Source: Halorussus amylolyticus
GTDB taxonomy: Archaea > Halobacteriota > Halobacteria > Halobacteriales > Haladaptataceae
Assembly (NCBI RefSeq): GCF_004143485.2
Contig: NZ_ML974138.1
Location: 1-64,000, forward strand
Length of the DNA: 64,000 bases
Reading direction: 5' to 3'
Made by a program: the position numbers and the translations under genes. Under the pieces are notes generated by a model, which ran no database searches, had not been told where the DNA came from, and saw nothing but the letters and a program-made list of their open reading frames with translations. This document shows, piece after piece, positions 49,189 to 57,172 of the stretch (the first letter of the stretch is position 1; every line of letters begins with the position of its first letter).

Positions 49189-51428
49189 GCCGAGCGACCC
49201 GCGAGGGAAAAGAGACCCGCGAGGAGAAGGCGGCCCGGATTCGCCACCTCCTCGCGACCGAAGGCGAGAGCGTCGAGCGAAACACGAAGGGGTTCAACGC
49301 CGGGCGATACGACGCGGTCCGCGAACTGTCCGACTACGAGGAATTGAAAGACGAAGCGCGGGCCATCAAGGAGGACGCCATCTCACGCCTCCCGGAGCTA
49401 ATCGAGCAGGTCCGCGAGACGGTCGAGGAGAACGGCGGGACCGTCTACCTCGCGGACGACGCCGCCGACGCAAATCGCTACATCCGGGAGGTCTGCGACG
49501 ACGCCGACGCTGAAACCGTGGTCAAGAGCAAGTCGATGACCACCGAGGAAATCGACGTGAACGACGCGCTCGAAGCCGATGGCACCGAGGTCTGGGAGAC
49601 CGACCTCGGGGAATTCGTCGTCCAAGTCGCCGACGAAGCCCCGAGTCACATCGTCGCGCCCGCCGTGCACAAATCCCGCGAGACCATCGCGGAGCTGTTC
49701 GAAGCCCGGTTCGACCCCGACCGACCGCTCGAAACCGCCGACGACCTGACCGCGTTCGCTCGGGAGTTTCTCGCCGAGAAAATCGCGGACGCCGACGTGG
49801 GGATGACCGGCGCGAACTTCGTCGCGGCCGACACCGGCACGCTCGCGCTGGTCACGAGCGAGGGCAACGCCCGGAAATCGGTGGCCGCGACCGACACCCA
49901 CGTCGCGGTCGCAGGCGTCGAGAAACTTCTGCCCCGATTCGAGGACCTCTCGCCGTTCGTGGAACTCATCGCCCGGTCGGGGACGGGCCAGTCCATCACC
50001 TCCTACGTGACCTTCCTCACGCCGCCGGGTGACGCGCCGACCCTCGATTGGGACGCTGACACCGCGGGCGAGGGCGACCGAGACTTCCACCTCGTCCTGC
50101 TCGACAACGGCCGGACCGACCTGCGCGGGGACGACCAACTTCGGGAGACGCTCTACTGCATCAGGTGCTCGGCGTGTCTGAACTCGTGTGCGAACTTCCA
50201 GCACGTCGGAGGCCACGCCTTCGGCGGCGAGACGTACTCGGGCGGCATCGCCACCGGGTGGGAGGCGGGCGTCCACGGGATGGACTCGGCCGCGGAGTTC
50301 AACGACTTCTGCACGGGCTGCACGCGATGCGTGAATCAGTGCCCGGTCGGAATCGACATCCCGTGGATAAACACCGTGGTCCGGGACCGCCTGAACCGCG
50401 AGGGTGACGACCGAAACTTCGATTTCCTCGTCGAGGGGCTGACGCCCGACGAGGAATCGGGGCGTCTCGACCTCCAGAAGCGCTTCTTCGGCAACTTCTC
50501 GACCGTCGCGAAGTGGGGGAGTGCGACCGCGCCCGTCTCGAACTGGCTCGCGCGCACACCGGGTGTGCGCGCGCTGGCCGAGCGCGCGCTGGGGGTCGAT
50601 TCGCGGCGCGACCTCCCCGAATTCAAGCGCGAAACGCTCCGAAAGTGGTTCGAATCGCGGGGCGGCACGCGCGTCGAGGGCGCGAACTCCGGCGGCACCG
50701 CCGCCGGAGTTCGCGAAGCCGTCCTCTACCCCGACACCTACACGAATCACGTCGCGGTCGAGCGCGGGAAGGCCGCAGTTCGGACGCTGGAGGCGCTCGG
50801 GGTCGCCGTCAGAATCCCCGACGTTCCCGATTCGGGACGCGCGGCGCTCTCGCAGGGGATGGTTTCGAGCGCGGAGGCGCAGGCGCGCGCCTGCGCCTCC
50901 GCGCTCGCGCCCCACCTCGACGCGGACCGAGACGTGGTGGTCGTCGAACCGAGCGACCTCGCGATGTTCCGCGCGGACTACCGAAAGCTTCTGCCCGAAA
51001 CCGAGGCCGAGCGAATCGCAGACAACAGCTACGAACTGTTCGAATACGTCTACGGCCTGCTGGAGAACGGGGGCGACGCCGACGCGCTCCGAGGCGCGGA
51101 GAGGGAAACCGAACGAGGCGAGCAAATCGGCTACCATTCCCACTGCCAACAGCGCACGCTCGGACTGGAACGGTACACGACCGCGGTCCTCGAAGAACTG
51201 GGCTACGACGTGTCCACCTCCGACGCGGAGTGCTGTGGAATGGCGGGGAGTTTCGGCTACAAGCGCGAGTACTACGAACTCAGCATGGAAGTGGGCGAAT
51301 CGCTCCGCGAGGAGTTCGCCGGCGACGCGCAGGTGGTGGCGAGCGGCACGTCGTGCTGTGAGCAACTGACCGCGCTCCGTGACGACGACGTTCCCCATCC
51401 AATCGAGCGAATCGCTCCTCGAAACTGA
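49185..51428 (+). CDS. LutB-LutA fusion: LUD domain, 4Fe-4S ferredoxin pair and CCG domain
   Basis: A 747-residue protein joining the LutB and LutA parts of the L-lactate dehydrogenase complex. LutB-like part: LUD domain (about 60-310; TVVKSKSMTTEEIDVNDALEADG, VGMTGANFVAADTGTLALVTSEGN), then 4Fe-4S motifs CIRCSACLNSCANF and CTGCTRCVNQCPVGIDI. LutA-like part: CCG domain (YHSHCQQRTLG, ECCGMAGSFGYKREYYELS). Together with LutC it should form a complete enzyme in two genes. The C-terminal half resembles that of the D-lactate dehydrogenase-type protein at 29380. Three perfect inverted repeats, up to 42 bp, lie within the coding region. Confidence 0.92.
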   Translation: MSRATREGKETREEKAARIRHLLATEGESVERNTKGFNAGRYDAVRELSDYEELKDEARAIKEDAISRLPELIEQVRETVEENGGTVYLADDAADANRYIREVCDDADAETVVKSKSMTTEEIDVNDALEADGTEVWETDLGEFVVQVADEAPSHIVAPAVHKSRETIAELFEARFDPDRPLETADDLTAFAREFLAEKIADADVGMTGANFVAADTGTLALVTSEGNARKSVAATDTHVAVAGVEKLLPRFEDLSPFVELIARSGTGQSITSYVTFLTPPGDAPTLDWDADTAGEGDRDFHLVLLDNGRTDLRGDDQLRETLYCIRCSACLNSCANFQHVGGHAFGGETYSGGIATGWEAGVHGMDSAAEFNDFCTGCTRCVNQCPVGIDIPWINTVVRDRLNREGDDRNFDFLVEGLTPDEESGRLDLQKRFFGNFSTVAKWGSATAPVSNWLARTPGVRALAERALGVDSRRDLPEFKRETLRKWFESRGGTRVEGANSGGTAAGVREAVLYPDTYTNHVAVERGKAAVRTLEALGVAVRIPDVPDSGRAALSQGMVSSAEAQARACASALAPHLDADRDVVVVEPSDLAMFRADYRKLLPETEAERIADNSYELFEYVYGLLENGGDADALRGAERETERGEQIGYHSHCQQRTLGLERYTTAVLEELGYDVSTSDAECCGMAGSFGYKREYYELSMEVGESLREEFAGDAQVVASGTSCCEQLTALRDDDVPHPIERIAPRN
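50681..50715. repeat. Inverted repeat with 16-bp arms inside the LutB-LutA gene
   Basis: Left arm CGCGAACTCCGGCGGC, spacer ACC, then its complement. A shorter one with 11-bp arms (GCGCGCACACC, one-base spacer) lies upstream at 50550-50572. Confidence 0.9.
50866..50907. repeat. Perfect 42-bp palindrome inside the LutB-LutA gene
   Basis: Both halves of 21 bp match without a spacer; the left half starts CGAGCGCGGAGGCGCAGGC. It encodes the Ala/Glu/Arg-rich stretch SSAEAQARACASALAPH in the linker before the CCG domain. Confidence 0.95.
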
Positions 51429-51551
51429 GTTCTCGAAAAGACTGTAAATAGAGTCTTATCCCGGATTACCCGTTAAATACACTTAGGTCTGTCGGTAACT
51501 CTAAACGCTACCCTGAGCCATTTTACCCCCGGAATTCAACGGAATATCGCA

Positions 51552-52520
51552 ATGAGCCGAACAGTCCAAGACGTGCTTGCATCGCAGACGGACGACTTCG
51601 AAGTTCACCACAAACTCCACGACGTAGACCCTCACGCCGTGTACGAAGTCACGTTCGAAGGTCGGAAGGCAGTCTGTAAGGTCTCTCGCGGCCCCAGAGG
51701 GGCCGCGACAATCGAAGGGCGCGTACTTCGGTACGTCGGCCGGGAGACGACGATTCCGGTGCCGGAGATACTCACGGTCGGAGCCGAGGGATTCGTCGCA
51801 GCGTACTGCGACGATGCGCCCGAGGAACCCGACCCCGAGGAGCGACGTCTCGACTCGGAGTGGCTTCGCGTCGCCGGGCGCGCCCTCGCGCGACTCCACG
51901 ACGAAGCGACCTTCGACCGCCCGGGACTGTTGACCGTAGACGGTGACTCGGCGGATACGAACACCGGAATCCGTGTCGATGCGGACGCGCGAGCGACGTG
52001 GAGCGATGCGTTAGACGACCTCCTCGCGGTGTACCACGGTGCCTTACGAGGGACCGAATACGCGACGACCGTCGCGGACGCACGCGAATTTCTCTCGAAC
52101 CACGCCGACCGATTCGACGTATTTCAGTCCCAAGAGCCGAGTCTGTTACACGGGTGGTTCAGCCCGGACCACGTCGCAGTGTCCGACGGAGCAGTCAACC
52201 GCGTCATCGACTTCGAGCATGCGCTAGTCGGCAGCAGCGAGTGGGACTACTGGCGAACCGCGATGCCGTTGTTCGAGGGAGGCGGCTGGGAACAGCCTAC
52301 AGACGCCCGAGAGGTGTTCCGGAGCGGCTACGAGTCCGTGCGTCCGCTCCCGGATGGATTCGAGGACCGAGCCGATGCGTACCGAGCGTTCGTGGCGGTT
52401 TCCCACCTCGACTCGTTACACACGCAACGAGGAATCGACGACGGCACGCGGGAGATTGCCGAATTCCTTCGGAGCTACGTCTCCGATGCGCTCGGCGAAC
52501 TTCGAACCGAGTGGGATTGA
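51552..52520 (+). CDS. Aminoglycoside phosphotransferase-like (APH/choline kinase) protein with altered catalytic loop
   Basis: A 322-residue protein of the APH superfamily. The N-lobe has YEVTFEGRKAVCKVS (lysine K44-region) and IEGRVLRYVGRETTIPVPEI; the C-lobe has RLHDEATF, LLHGWFSPDHV (about 197-207) and VIDFEHALVGSSEWDYWR. In canonical members the catalytic loop is HGDxxxxN; here the Asp is Trp and the Asn is His, while the metal-binding Asp of DFE is kept. The protein may therefore be inactive as a kinase or use another base. The promoter is AT-rich (GTTAAATAC at 51470-51478 and others). The substrate is unknown. Confidence 0.8.
   Translation: MSRTVQDVLASQTDDFEVHHKLHDVDPHAVYEVTFEGRKAVCKVSRGPRGAATIEGRVLRYVGRETTIPVPEILTVGAEGFVAAYCDDAPEEPDPEERRLDSEWLRVAGRALARLHDEATFDRPGLLTVDGDSADTNTGIRVDADARATWSDALDDLLAVYHGALRGTEYATTVADAREFLSNHADRFDVFQSQEPSLLHGWFSPDHVAVSDGAVNRVIDFEHALVGSSEWDYWRTAMPLFEGGGWEQPTDAREVFRSGYESVRPLPDGFEDRADAYRAFVAVSHLDSLHTQRGIDDGTREIAEFLRSYVSDALGELRTEWD
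51686..51708. repeat. Inverted repeat with 10-bp arms inside the APH-like gene
   Basis: TCGCGGCCCC and GGGGCCGCGA with an AGA spacer. Confidence 0.7.
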
Positions 52521-52601
52521 GGTGTCTCACGACGGCGACAGAAAGCGGCTGAACACCACTACCTGACGAGAGCGAAGAAATCCCAACCGCGAATCACAGA
52601 A

Positions 52602-53165
52602 TCAGAGGTCCTGGAACGCGCCCACGAAGTCTTCGTGGTCCGAAAGCTCGCTCCGGGTGGAATCGACTTCCGACCGGAGCGCCTCGATTTCGTCGGTGAG
52701 TTCGGCGTACTCCTCGCTCGCTTCGAGGGTTTGGGCGTCCTTCTCGGCTTCGAGGACCGCGCGCTTCGAGACGAGCGAGTAGAACTGTTGGAGCTTCGTG
52801 TCGTAATCGACGCGGGTGAGCATCCGGGAGACGATTTCGTGAAGGTCGTCTTTCGACACCGGCTTCACGATGTAGTCGTCGAACCCCATTTCGAGGATGT
52901 CGAAGTCGGGCTTGACCGCGGTGACCATCACGACGCGGCAGTCGAGGTCCTGTTCGCGGATTCGGGAGAGGACCTCGTCGCCCGACTGGCCCGGCATCCG
53001 GCGGTCGAGGAGGACCACATCGACGGACTCGTCGAGAACGTCGAGCGCCGTCTCACCCTCGTAGACGCTCTGGACTCGGTAGTCATCCTGCAGCCACATT
53101 GTGTACAGGTCAGCAACGTCTTGCTCGTCGTCCACGACGAGAACTGTCGATTGGGTGGGGGACAT
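52602..53165 (-). CDS. Response regulator with HalX domain
   Basis: A 187-residue regulator. The receiver domain (1-115) has acidic residues D12/D13/E14 (VVDDEQD), phosphoacceptor D54 (LLDRRMPG), T82 and K101 (VKPVSK). The C-terminal ~70 residues form the haloarchaeal HalX domain, a helical coiled region (TRVDYDTKLQQFYSLVSKRAVLEAEKDAQTL, ELTDEIEALRSEVDSTRSELSDHEDF). Output of HalX is thought to be protein-protein interaction, since no DNA-binding domain is present. The kinase is not adjacent; a hybrid-free kinase gene lies at 60.5 kb. Confidence 0.95.
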   Translation of the reverse strand: MSPTQSTVLVVDDEQDVADLYTMWLQDDYRVQSVYEGETALDVLDESVDVVLLDRRMPGQSGDEVLSRIREQDLDCRVVMVTAVKPDFDILEMGFDDYIVKPVSKDDLHEIVSRMLTRVDYDTKLQQFYSLVSKRAVLEAEKDAQTLEASEEYAELTDEIEALRSEVDSTRSELSDHEDFVGAFQDL

Positions 53166-53465
53166 AATCGGGAGTCGGGCGCGGTTCTTGTAGCCTCTCA
53201 GTTAGTGAATGAATCATTCGACAAGATGACCTTATATCTTGTGATTATGGCAGGGAAAACAGGGTACTCGGAGAAAGCGCGTGTCACCGTACCAATCGGC
53301 GTCGTCGGGCGAATTCTCGGGATTTCGTGACGCCTCGTGTGAAATCTCACCGGAGGAATCGAGCGCCGGGCTGTGTGGTTCCCACATCTATATTTCATAT
53401 CTCTCGCCTATCGAAACAATTAATTACGGGTGACGCATAGCCGCAGGTGGCTATGTCGAAGACCA

Positions 53466-53765
53466 GTGATCGCTTTTGTCACGGGCAGTGAGGCGGAAAC
53501 GACTCCCGAGCAGCGATTCGAGCGACTTCTGAACCTGCCGCCGAGTTCGAAACTCGTCTACAGGGTGCTGGAGGAAGACGCACCGTTGACCCAACACCAG
53601 ATACGGACGCGGGCGCTCCTCCCCGCGAGAACGACCCGGGACGCGCTGACGAAACTCAAAGACGAGGACATCGTCGAAGAGCGGATGTACGTCCCCGACG
53701 CGCGAAAGCGACTGTACGCCGCGCGGTCGGTCGCCGAACCCGACGACCGGGATTTCACCGCGTGA
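53466..53765 (+). CDS. Small winged-helix regulator (MarR-like)
   Basis: A 99-residue protein with a winged-helix core: TPEQRFERLLNLPPSSKLVYRVLEEDAPLTQHQIRTRALLPARTTRDALTKLKDEDIVEERMYVPDARKRLYAARS. This is the common haloarchaeal 'helix-turn-helix' type (PPSSKLVYxVLE opening). The GTG at 53466 is a provisional start; a TATA-like AATTAATTACG (53416-53427) is about 30 nt before an out-of-frame ATG (53453), so the true start is unclear. The upstream region is AT-rich and promoter-like. Target unknown. Confidence 0.8.
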   Translation: MIAFVTGSEAETTPEQRFERLLNLPPSSKLVYRVLEEDAPLTQHQIRTRALLPARTTRDALTKLKDEDIVEERMYVPDARKRLYAARSVAEPDDRDFTA

Positions 53766-53806
53766 AGCGCCGCAGTGGCTTTTAAAGAGGTAGCTATGCC
53801 ATGCAG

Positions 53807-53990
53807 TAAACCTATCCGGATATCGGACACATCTGCAACTGCCTGTAGGGAGCAGACAACCCGATACGCAGGCGAGGGAGTCGGAAATTCTGTGCCTCTG
53901 ACAGCAGGGGCGGTGCGAACCTTGCCGCCCTGATTTCCGTCCGAACCGTTGCGGAGCCTCGCCGCTCCCGATACTTCCTCGCGGGAGACA
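53807..53990 (+). ncRNA. Candidate structured RNA with its own promoter-like TATA box
   Basis: A TATA box TTTTAAAG (53780-53787) predicts a start near 53808. The following ~180 nt can fold extensively. TATCGG (53821) pairs with CCGATA (53861) and encloses TCTGC/GCAGA. GGCGAGG (53871) pairs with CCTCGCC (53957) and encloses CGGAAAT/ATTTCCG (53882/53933), CTGT/ACAG and CAGGG-CGG/CCGCCCTG. Finally CTCCCG/CGGGAG (53965/53982) forms a terminal hairpin. No coding frame here has a recognisable domain (a 45-codon frame from 53796 exists). It matches no RNA family I know. It could be an independent RNA or a leader of the gene at 54033. GC-rich DNA produces stems by chance, so this stays a candidate. 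Confidence 0.45.
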
Positions 53991-54032
53991 CGTAGCGATA
54001 CACTTGCGACACGGTACCACGTAGAGGGTACC

Positions 54033-54344
54033 ATGCCGACGAACACGCGCGAACGGCGACCCGACTCCGAGACCGAACGACTCGCCGAGCAGGTGGCGAC
54101 CGTGAAATCGCGGCTTCAGTCGGTTCCCGACGAGCGGGAGTTGCAGGCCGAGTTGGCGGCGCTCCACCGACGACTCGACGAGGTGGAGAGCGCAATCGAA
54201 TCGCTCCAGCGGCGGGTGCGGACGAGCGCCCGACGGTCGTCGCTCCGGGCGTGCGACCTCTGCGGGACGGTCTGTGTCAGGTACGACACGGGGAACGTCG
54301 CGAGATGTCCCGCCTGCGGAAACAACGGACTCCAAGTGCTGTAG
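54033..54344 (+). CDS. Coiled-coil plus zinc-ribbon protein, 103 residues
   Basis: The protein has a long heptad-like helix (ETERLAEQVATVKSRLQSVPDERELQAELAALHRRLDEVESAIESLQRRV, about 12-63) followed by a C-terminal zinc ribbon with two CxxC knuckles (CDLCGTVCVRYDTGNVARCPACGN). The helix suggests dimerisation. The ATG at 54033 begins just after a long structured leader. It ends 16 bp before the homopolymer block. Haloarchaeal proteins with this layout are common; the function is unknown. Confidence 0.8.
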   Translation: MPTNTRERRPDSETERLAEQVATVKSRLQSVPDERELQAELAALHRRLDEVESAIESLQRRVRTSARRSSLRACDLCGTVCVRYDTGNVARCPACGNNGLQVL

Positions 54345-54360
54345 TTCGATTTCGGCGGTC

Positions 54361-54439
54361 GGGGGGGGGGGGGGGGCGGCCAGCGGGGGGGGGGGGGGGC
54401 GCCGCCCCCCCCCCCCCGGGGGCCCCCCCCCCCCCCCCG
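54361..54439. other. G/C homopolymer block, probable sequencing or assembly artefact
   Basis: Runs of G (about 16 and 15) and C (about 13 and 18), with only a few other bases, make up almost the whole stretch. The block is roughly self-complementary. Just after it come short degenerate repeats of CTACGACGCCGACAG (around 54445-54500). Runs like this are not seen elsewhere in the window and no biological feature explains them. Confidence 0.7.
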
Positions 54440-54482
54440 CCGACAGAGCTACGACGCCAACAGAGTCACGATGCCGACCAAG

Positions 54483-55223
54483 CTACGACGCCGACAGTCC
54501 CACGACGTTCTGCTGGAGTCGAATCGTCGCAGTGATGAGGAACCCCGCCACCAGCACGACGAAAACGCTTCGAACCGCGTCCACGACGACCGGTGACGCG
54601 CCCACAAACGTCCCGAGGTCCACCACGCCGACCGCGCCGAGACAGACCAGCACCGGCACGAGATGTCGCCGGAGGGTGTCGAGCGAGGTCCCGCGAGCCA
54701 CGGCTTCGAGTTTCTCGGCGAACACTACGCCGTACGCCGCGAACGCGAGGCTCCCCCCGGCCTTGACGAACTGCGCGACGACCAGTTGCTCGATGAGCAG
54801 GACGCCGAGCCACTCCACCGCGATGACGACGACGAAGGCGGTTTCGACCCGTCTGAGCGTATCGAGCGAGAACCGGCGTTCGTCCGGAGGAGGCGCGAGC
54901 GCCGAGTTGTAGTACACCTCCCGCATCGAGAAGGCGAGGAAGACGATGCACAGCAGGAGCGCGCCGTGACCGAACGCGGTCAGGAGTCGCGACTCGACGG
55001 CGATTTCGGCGACGCCGAGCAGGCCGTACATCGCGGCAGTCGCCCCGACGAGCGCGAGGTACCGCCAGAACGGTCCCTGCGATTCGAGCCGATTCAGTCG
55101 GAGGTTCGCGACCGCGTAGAAGCCGAAGACGAGCGCCGCCACCGCAATCAGAACCGACCCCAGAAACGCGACGACCGCGGCGCTAGGGTCGGAGGCGGGC
55201 GCGGCGAGCGGTGTCACGGCCAT
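54483..55223 (-). CDS. Seven-helix membrane protein
   Basis: A 246-residue membrane protein with about seven helices and few charges in the loops, arranged like many haloarchaeal sensor-type 7TM proteins (VVAFLGSVLIAVAALVFGFYAVANL, YLALVGATAAMYGLLGVAEIAV, ALLLCIVFLAFSMREVYY, VVIAVEWLGVLLIEQLVVAQFVKAGG and others). The C-terminal helix ends in LQQNVVGLSAS. It has no kinase or HAMP domain attached. The reading frame starts with MAVTPLAAPASD and its 3' end lies within 45 bp of the homopolymer block, so the last codons should be treated with some caution. Confidence 0.75.
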   Translation of the reverse strand: MAVTPLAAPASDPSAAVVAFLGSVLIAVAALVFGFYAVANLRLNRLESQGPFWRYLALVGATAAMYGLLGVAEIAVESRLLTAFGHGALLLCIVFLAFSMREVYYNSALAPPPDERRFSLDTLRRVETAFVVVIAVEWLGVLLIEQLVVAQFVKAGGSLAFAAYGVVFAEKLEAVARGTSLDTLRRHLVPVLVCLGAVGVVDLGTFVGASPVVVDAVRSVFVVLVAGFLITATIRLQQNVVGLSAS

Positions 55224-55360
55224 CCTCTTTTCTGACCGCAGGAATCGGAACTATATAAAACGCGTGCTACTCGGTCACGTCGTTCGGGACGGCCACTCGG
55301 TGCAGCGTCGAGACGATTCGCCACGGCATTGATACGGTTCGCACCCGAAGTAACGAACGA

Positions 55361-55603
55361 ATGCACTCTCACGACCCGGACGAAGTCGCGTGTCCGGTCT
55401 GCGGACAGCCCTACGACGAGCGAATCGTGGTGGAGCGCGGCGACCGGTGGGCCGACGCGTTCGGCGGCCAACCGCTGTCGTTCCTCAAGCGATACCGGCG
55501 TCGGTGCGCGAGCAGGCAGGACGCCGAGCGCGAAACCACGCTCGGAGAGGGCGCACGCGTCGTCTACTTTCACGACGACGGCGGGGTCGCCGGGCGACAG
55601 TAG
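55361..55603 (+). CDS. Small zinc-knuckle protein, 80 residues
   Basis: One CxxC knuckle near the start (ACPVCGQPYDERIVVERGDRWADAFGGQPLSFLKRYRRRCASRQ) and a third cysteine in the basic helix (RRRCASR). The C-terminal part ends in a short strand (GARVVYFHDDGG). A compact domain is likely; it resembles small haloarchaeal zinc proteins but only one full knuckle is seen. It abuts the convergent kinase-like gene with no space (55603/55604). Confidence 0.65.
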   Translation: MHSHDPDEVACPVCGQPYDERIVVERGDRWADAFGGQPLSFLKRYRRRCASRQDAERETTLGEGARVVYFHDDGGVAGRQ

Positions 55604-57172
55604 TCACCAATCGTCACGACCGTACTCGGCCACGAGGACCTCCAATTCGCGCTGGAAGTCCTCTGCGGTTTCGAACCGAGCGGGCTTGGACTTCGTGAGC
55701 GCCCGGTCGAGCAGGTCGGCGACAGCGTCGGGGACCGACGCGAACGCGGTGACGGGCGCGGGGTCGTCGTCGCGCACGCTTCGCGCGACCTCGCGGGAAT
55801 CGCCGACGAACGGCGGTCGCCCGGCGAACACGGCGTAGGAGAGCGCGCCGAGTTGGTACACGTCGGTCGCGTGGTCGGGCGGGCCGAATCGCTCGGGGGC
55901 GACGTGCTCGGGCGCGGCGAATCCGGGCGGCGTCGGGAGCGACGCCGCCTCGGCCAGCACGTCGCTGAACCCCCAGTCGCGGACCTTGGGAACCGCCCAC
56001 CCGTCGAGCGTCTGGGAGAGACCGACGACGCCGGGCCGGAGCGCGCCGTGAACCACGCCGCGACTGTGCGCGTGACACACCGCCTTGGTGACGCAGTGGA
56101 GACACCAGAGTGCGCGTTCGAACTCGAAGCCACCCGCCGACGCGAGCGTGCCGCCGTCCATGAACTCCGTAGCGAGCCACGGCCGAGGAACGTTCCCGCG
56201 GGCGAGGACGGGCGCGACGTGGTCGTGGTCAGACACCCCCGCCCACGCGCGGAGCGCGGTCTCGACCGTCTCCGGAGCCACGTTCGCCTCGGGTCGGAGC
56301 GTCCGGAGCGCGACGACGACGTGGTCGCCGCGAGCGGTCGGAGCGCGCACTTTCTCGGCGGTCGTCACCGGGTCCGAACCGAGTTCGGCGAGGCGGTCGA
56401 ACTCCCGAAAGCTCGCGCGGACGTCCGGCGGTGACGGAATCCGGGCGGGCGGGGCGTCCCCGCCCTCGATTTCGAGGGGTCTGGCGGTCGAGAGTCCGCC
56501 GTCGGTCTCGTCGGCGTCGTCCGACTCGCTCGAGTCGTCGCCCACTCGGACCGCGGGCGCGTCCTCGTCGTCGGTCACCGTGACGACACCGGCGTCACCG
56601 GGAAGGAGGTCGGCGACGTCGGACGTCGTCTCGACGGTCTCGGGAAAGCCGCTCTCGTCGAGCGCGACCACGAGACTCCGGAGGGTCTCGGCGGCGTAGC
56701 GCTGGACGAGACCGTCACCGTCGCGGGCGAGGTCGGCGAGTCGGGACAGCGCGGGTTCGGCCGCGTGAGGGTATTCGGACGCCACCGACGCGAGCGCGAT
56801 GACGTTGTTCTCGCGCACGAGCGGGTCGTCGTCGGTGAGTCCCGCGGTGACGTTCCCGACGGCGCTCCGGCCGCGTTGCGGGCGGTCCTCGGCGACGGTG
56901 GCGAGCGCCCACGACGCCCCGCGTCGGACCCATCGGTCGTCGTCTTCGAGCAGCGACGCGAGCTTCGTCTCGACCGGAAGCCGCCACGACCGGTCGGCGT
57001 CGCTCGCGCGCTCGGCGAGCGCCCACGACGCCTCGGCGCGCTCGTCGGCGTCCGGGCTGTCGAGCATCGCGACGAGTTCGTCTACGTCGGCGGTATCGTC
57101 GTCGCCCCACCGCTCGCGCGCCATCTCTCGAAGTCGTCGAAGTCGCTCCTCGTCGGCACCCGATTCGGCCAT
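55604..57172 (-). CDS. HEAT-repeat plus protein-kinase-like protein (probable pseudokinase)
   Basis: A 522-residue protein. The N-terminal ~180 residues are HEAT-like repeats (LVAMLDSPDADERAEASWALAERASDA, KLASLLEDDDRWVRRGASWALATVAE and so on). An acidic linker (about 195-250) leads to a protein-kinase-like domain (about 265-515). Catalytic positions are altered: the VAIK lysine is replaced (VVVALRTL), the HRDxxxxN loop reads HGALRPGVV without Asp and Asn, and DFG reads DWG. ATP phosphotransfer seems unlikely. A TTTTTATCG TATA box near 57204 lies 26 nt before the ATG at 57172. The role may be scaffolding or sensing. Confidence 0.85.
   Translation of the reverse strand: MAESGADEERLRRLREMARERWGDDDTADVDELVAMLDSPDADERAEASWALAERASDADRSWRLPVETKLASLLEDDDRWVRRGASWALATVAEDRPQRGRSAVGNVTAGLTDDDPLVRENNVIALASVASEYPHAAEPALSRLADLARDGDGLVQRYAAETLRSLVVALDESGFPETVETTSDVADLLPGDAGVVTVTDDEDAPAVRVGDDSSESDDADETDGGLSTARPLEIEGGDAPPARIPSPPDVRASFREFDRLAELGSDPVTTAEKVRAPTARGDHVVVALRTLRPEANVAPETVETALRAWAGVSDHDHVAPVLARGNVPRPWLATEFMDGGTLASAGGFEFERALWCLHCVTKAVCHAHSRGVVHGALRPGVVGLSQTLDGWAVPKVRDWGFSDVLAEAASLPTPPGFAAPEHVAPERFGPPDHATDVYQLGALSYAVFAGRPPFVGDSREVARSVRDDDPAPVTAFASVPDAVADLLDRALTKSKPARFETAEDFQRELEVLVAEYGRDDW

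Noticed and set aside
53796-53933. 45-codon frame starting MPCSKPIRISDTS
   Set aside because: It starts upstream of the predicted transcription start, has no recognisable domain, and lies within a region better explained by RNA stems; it remains possible.
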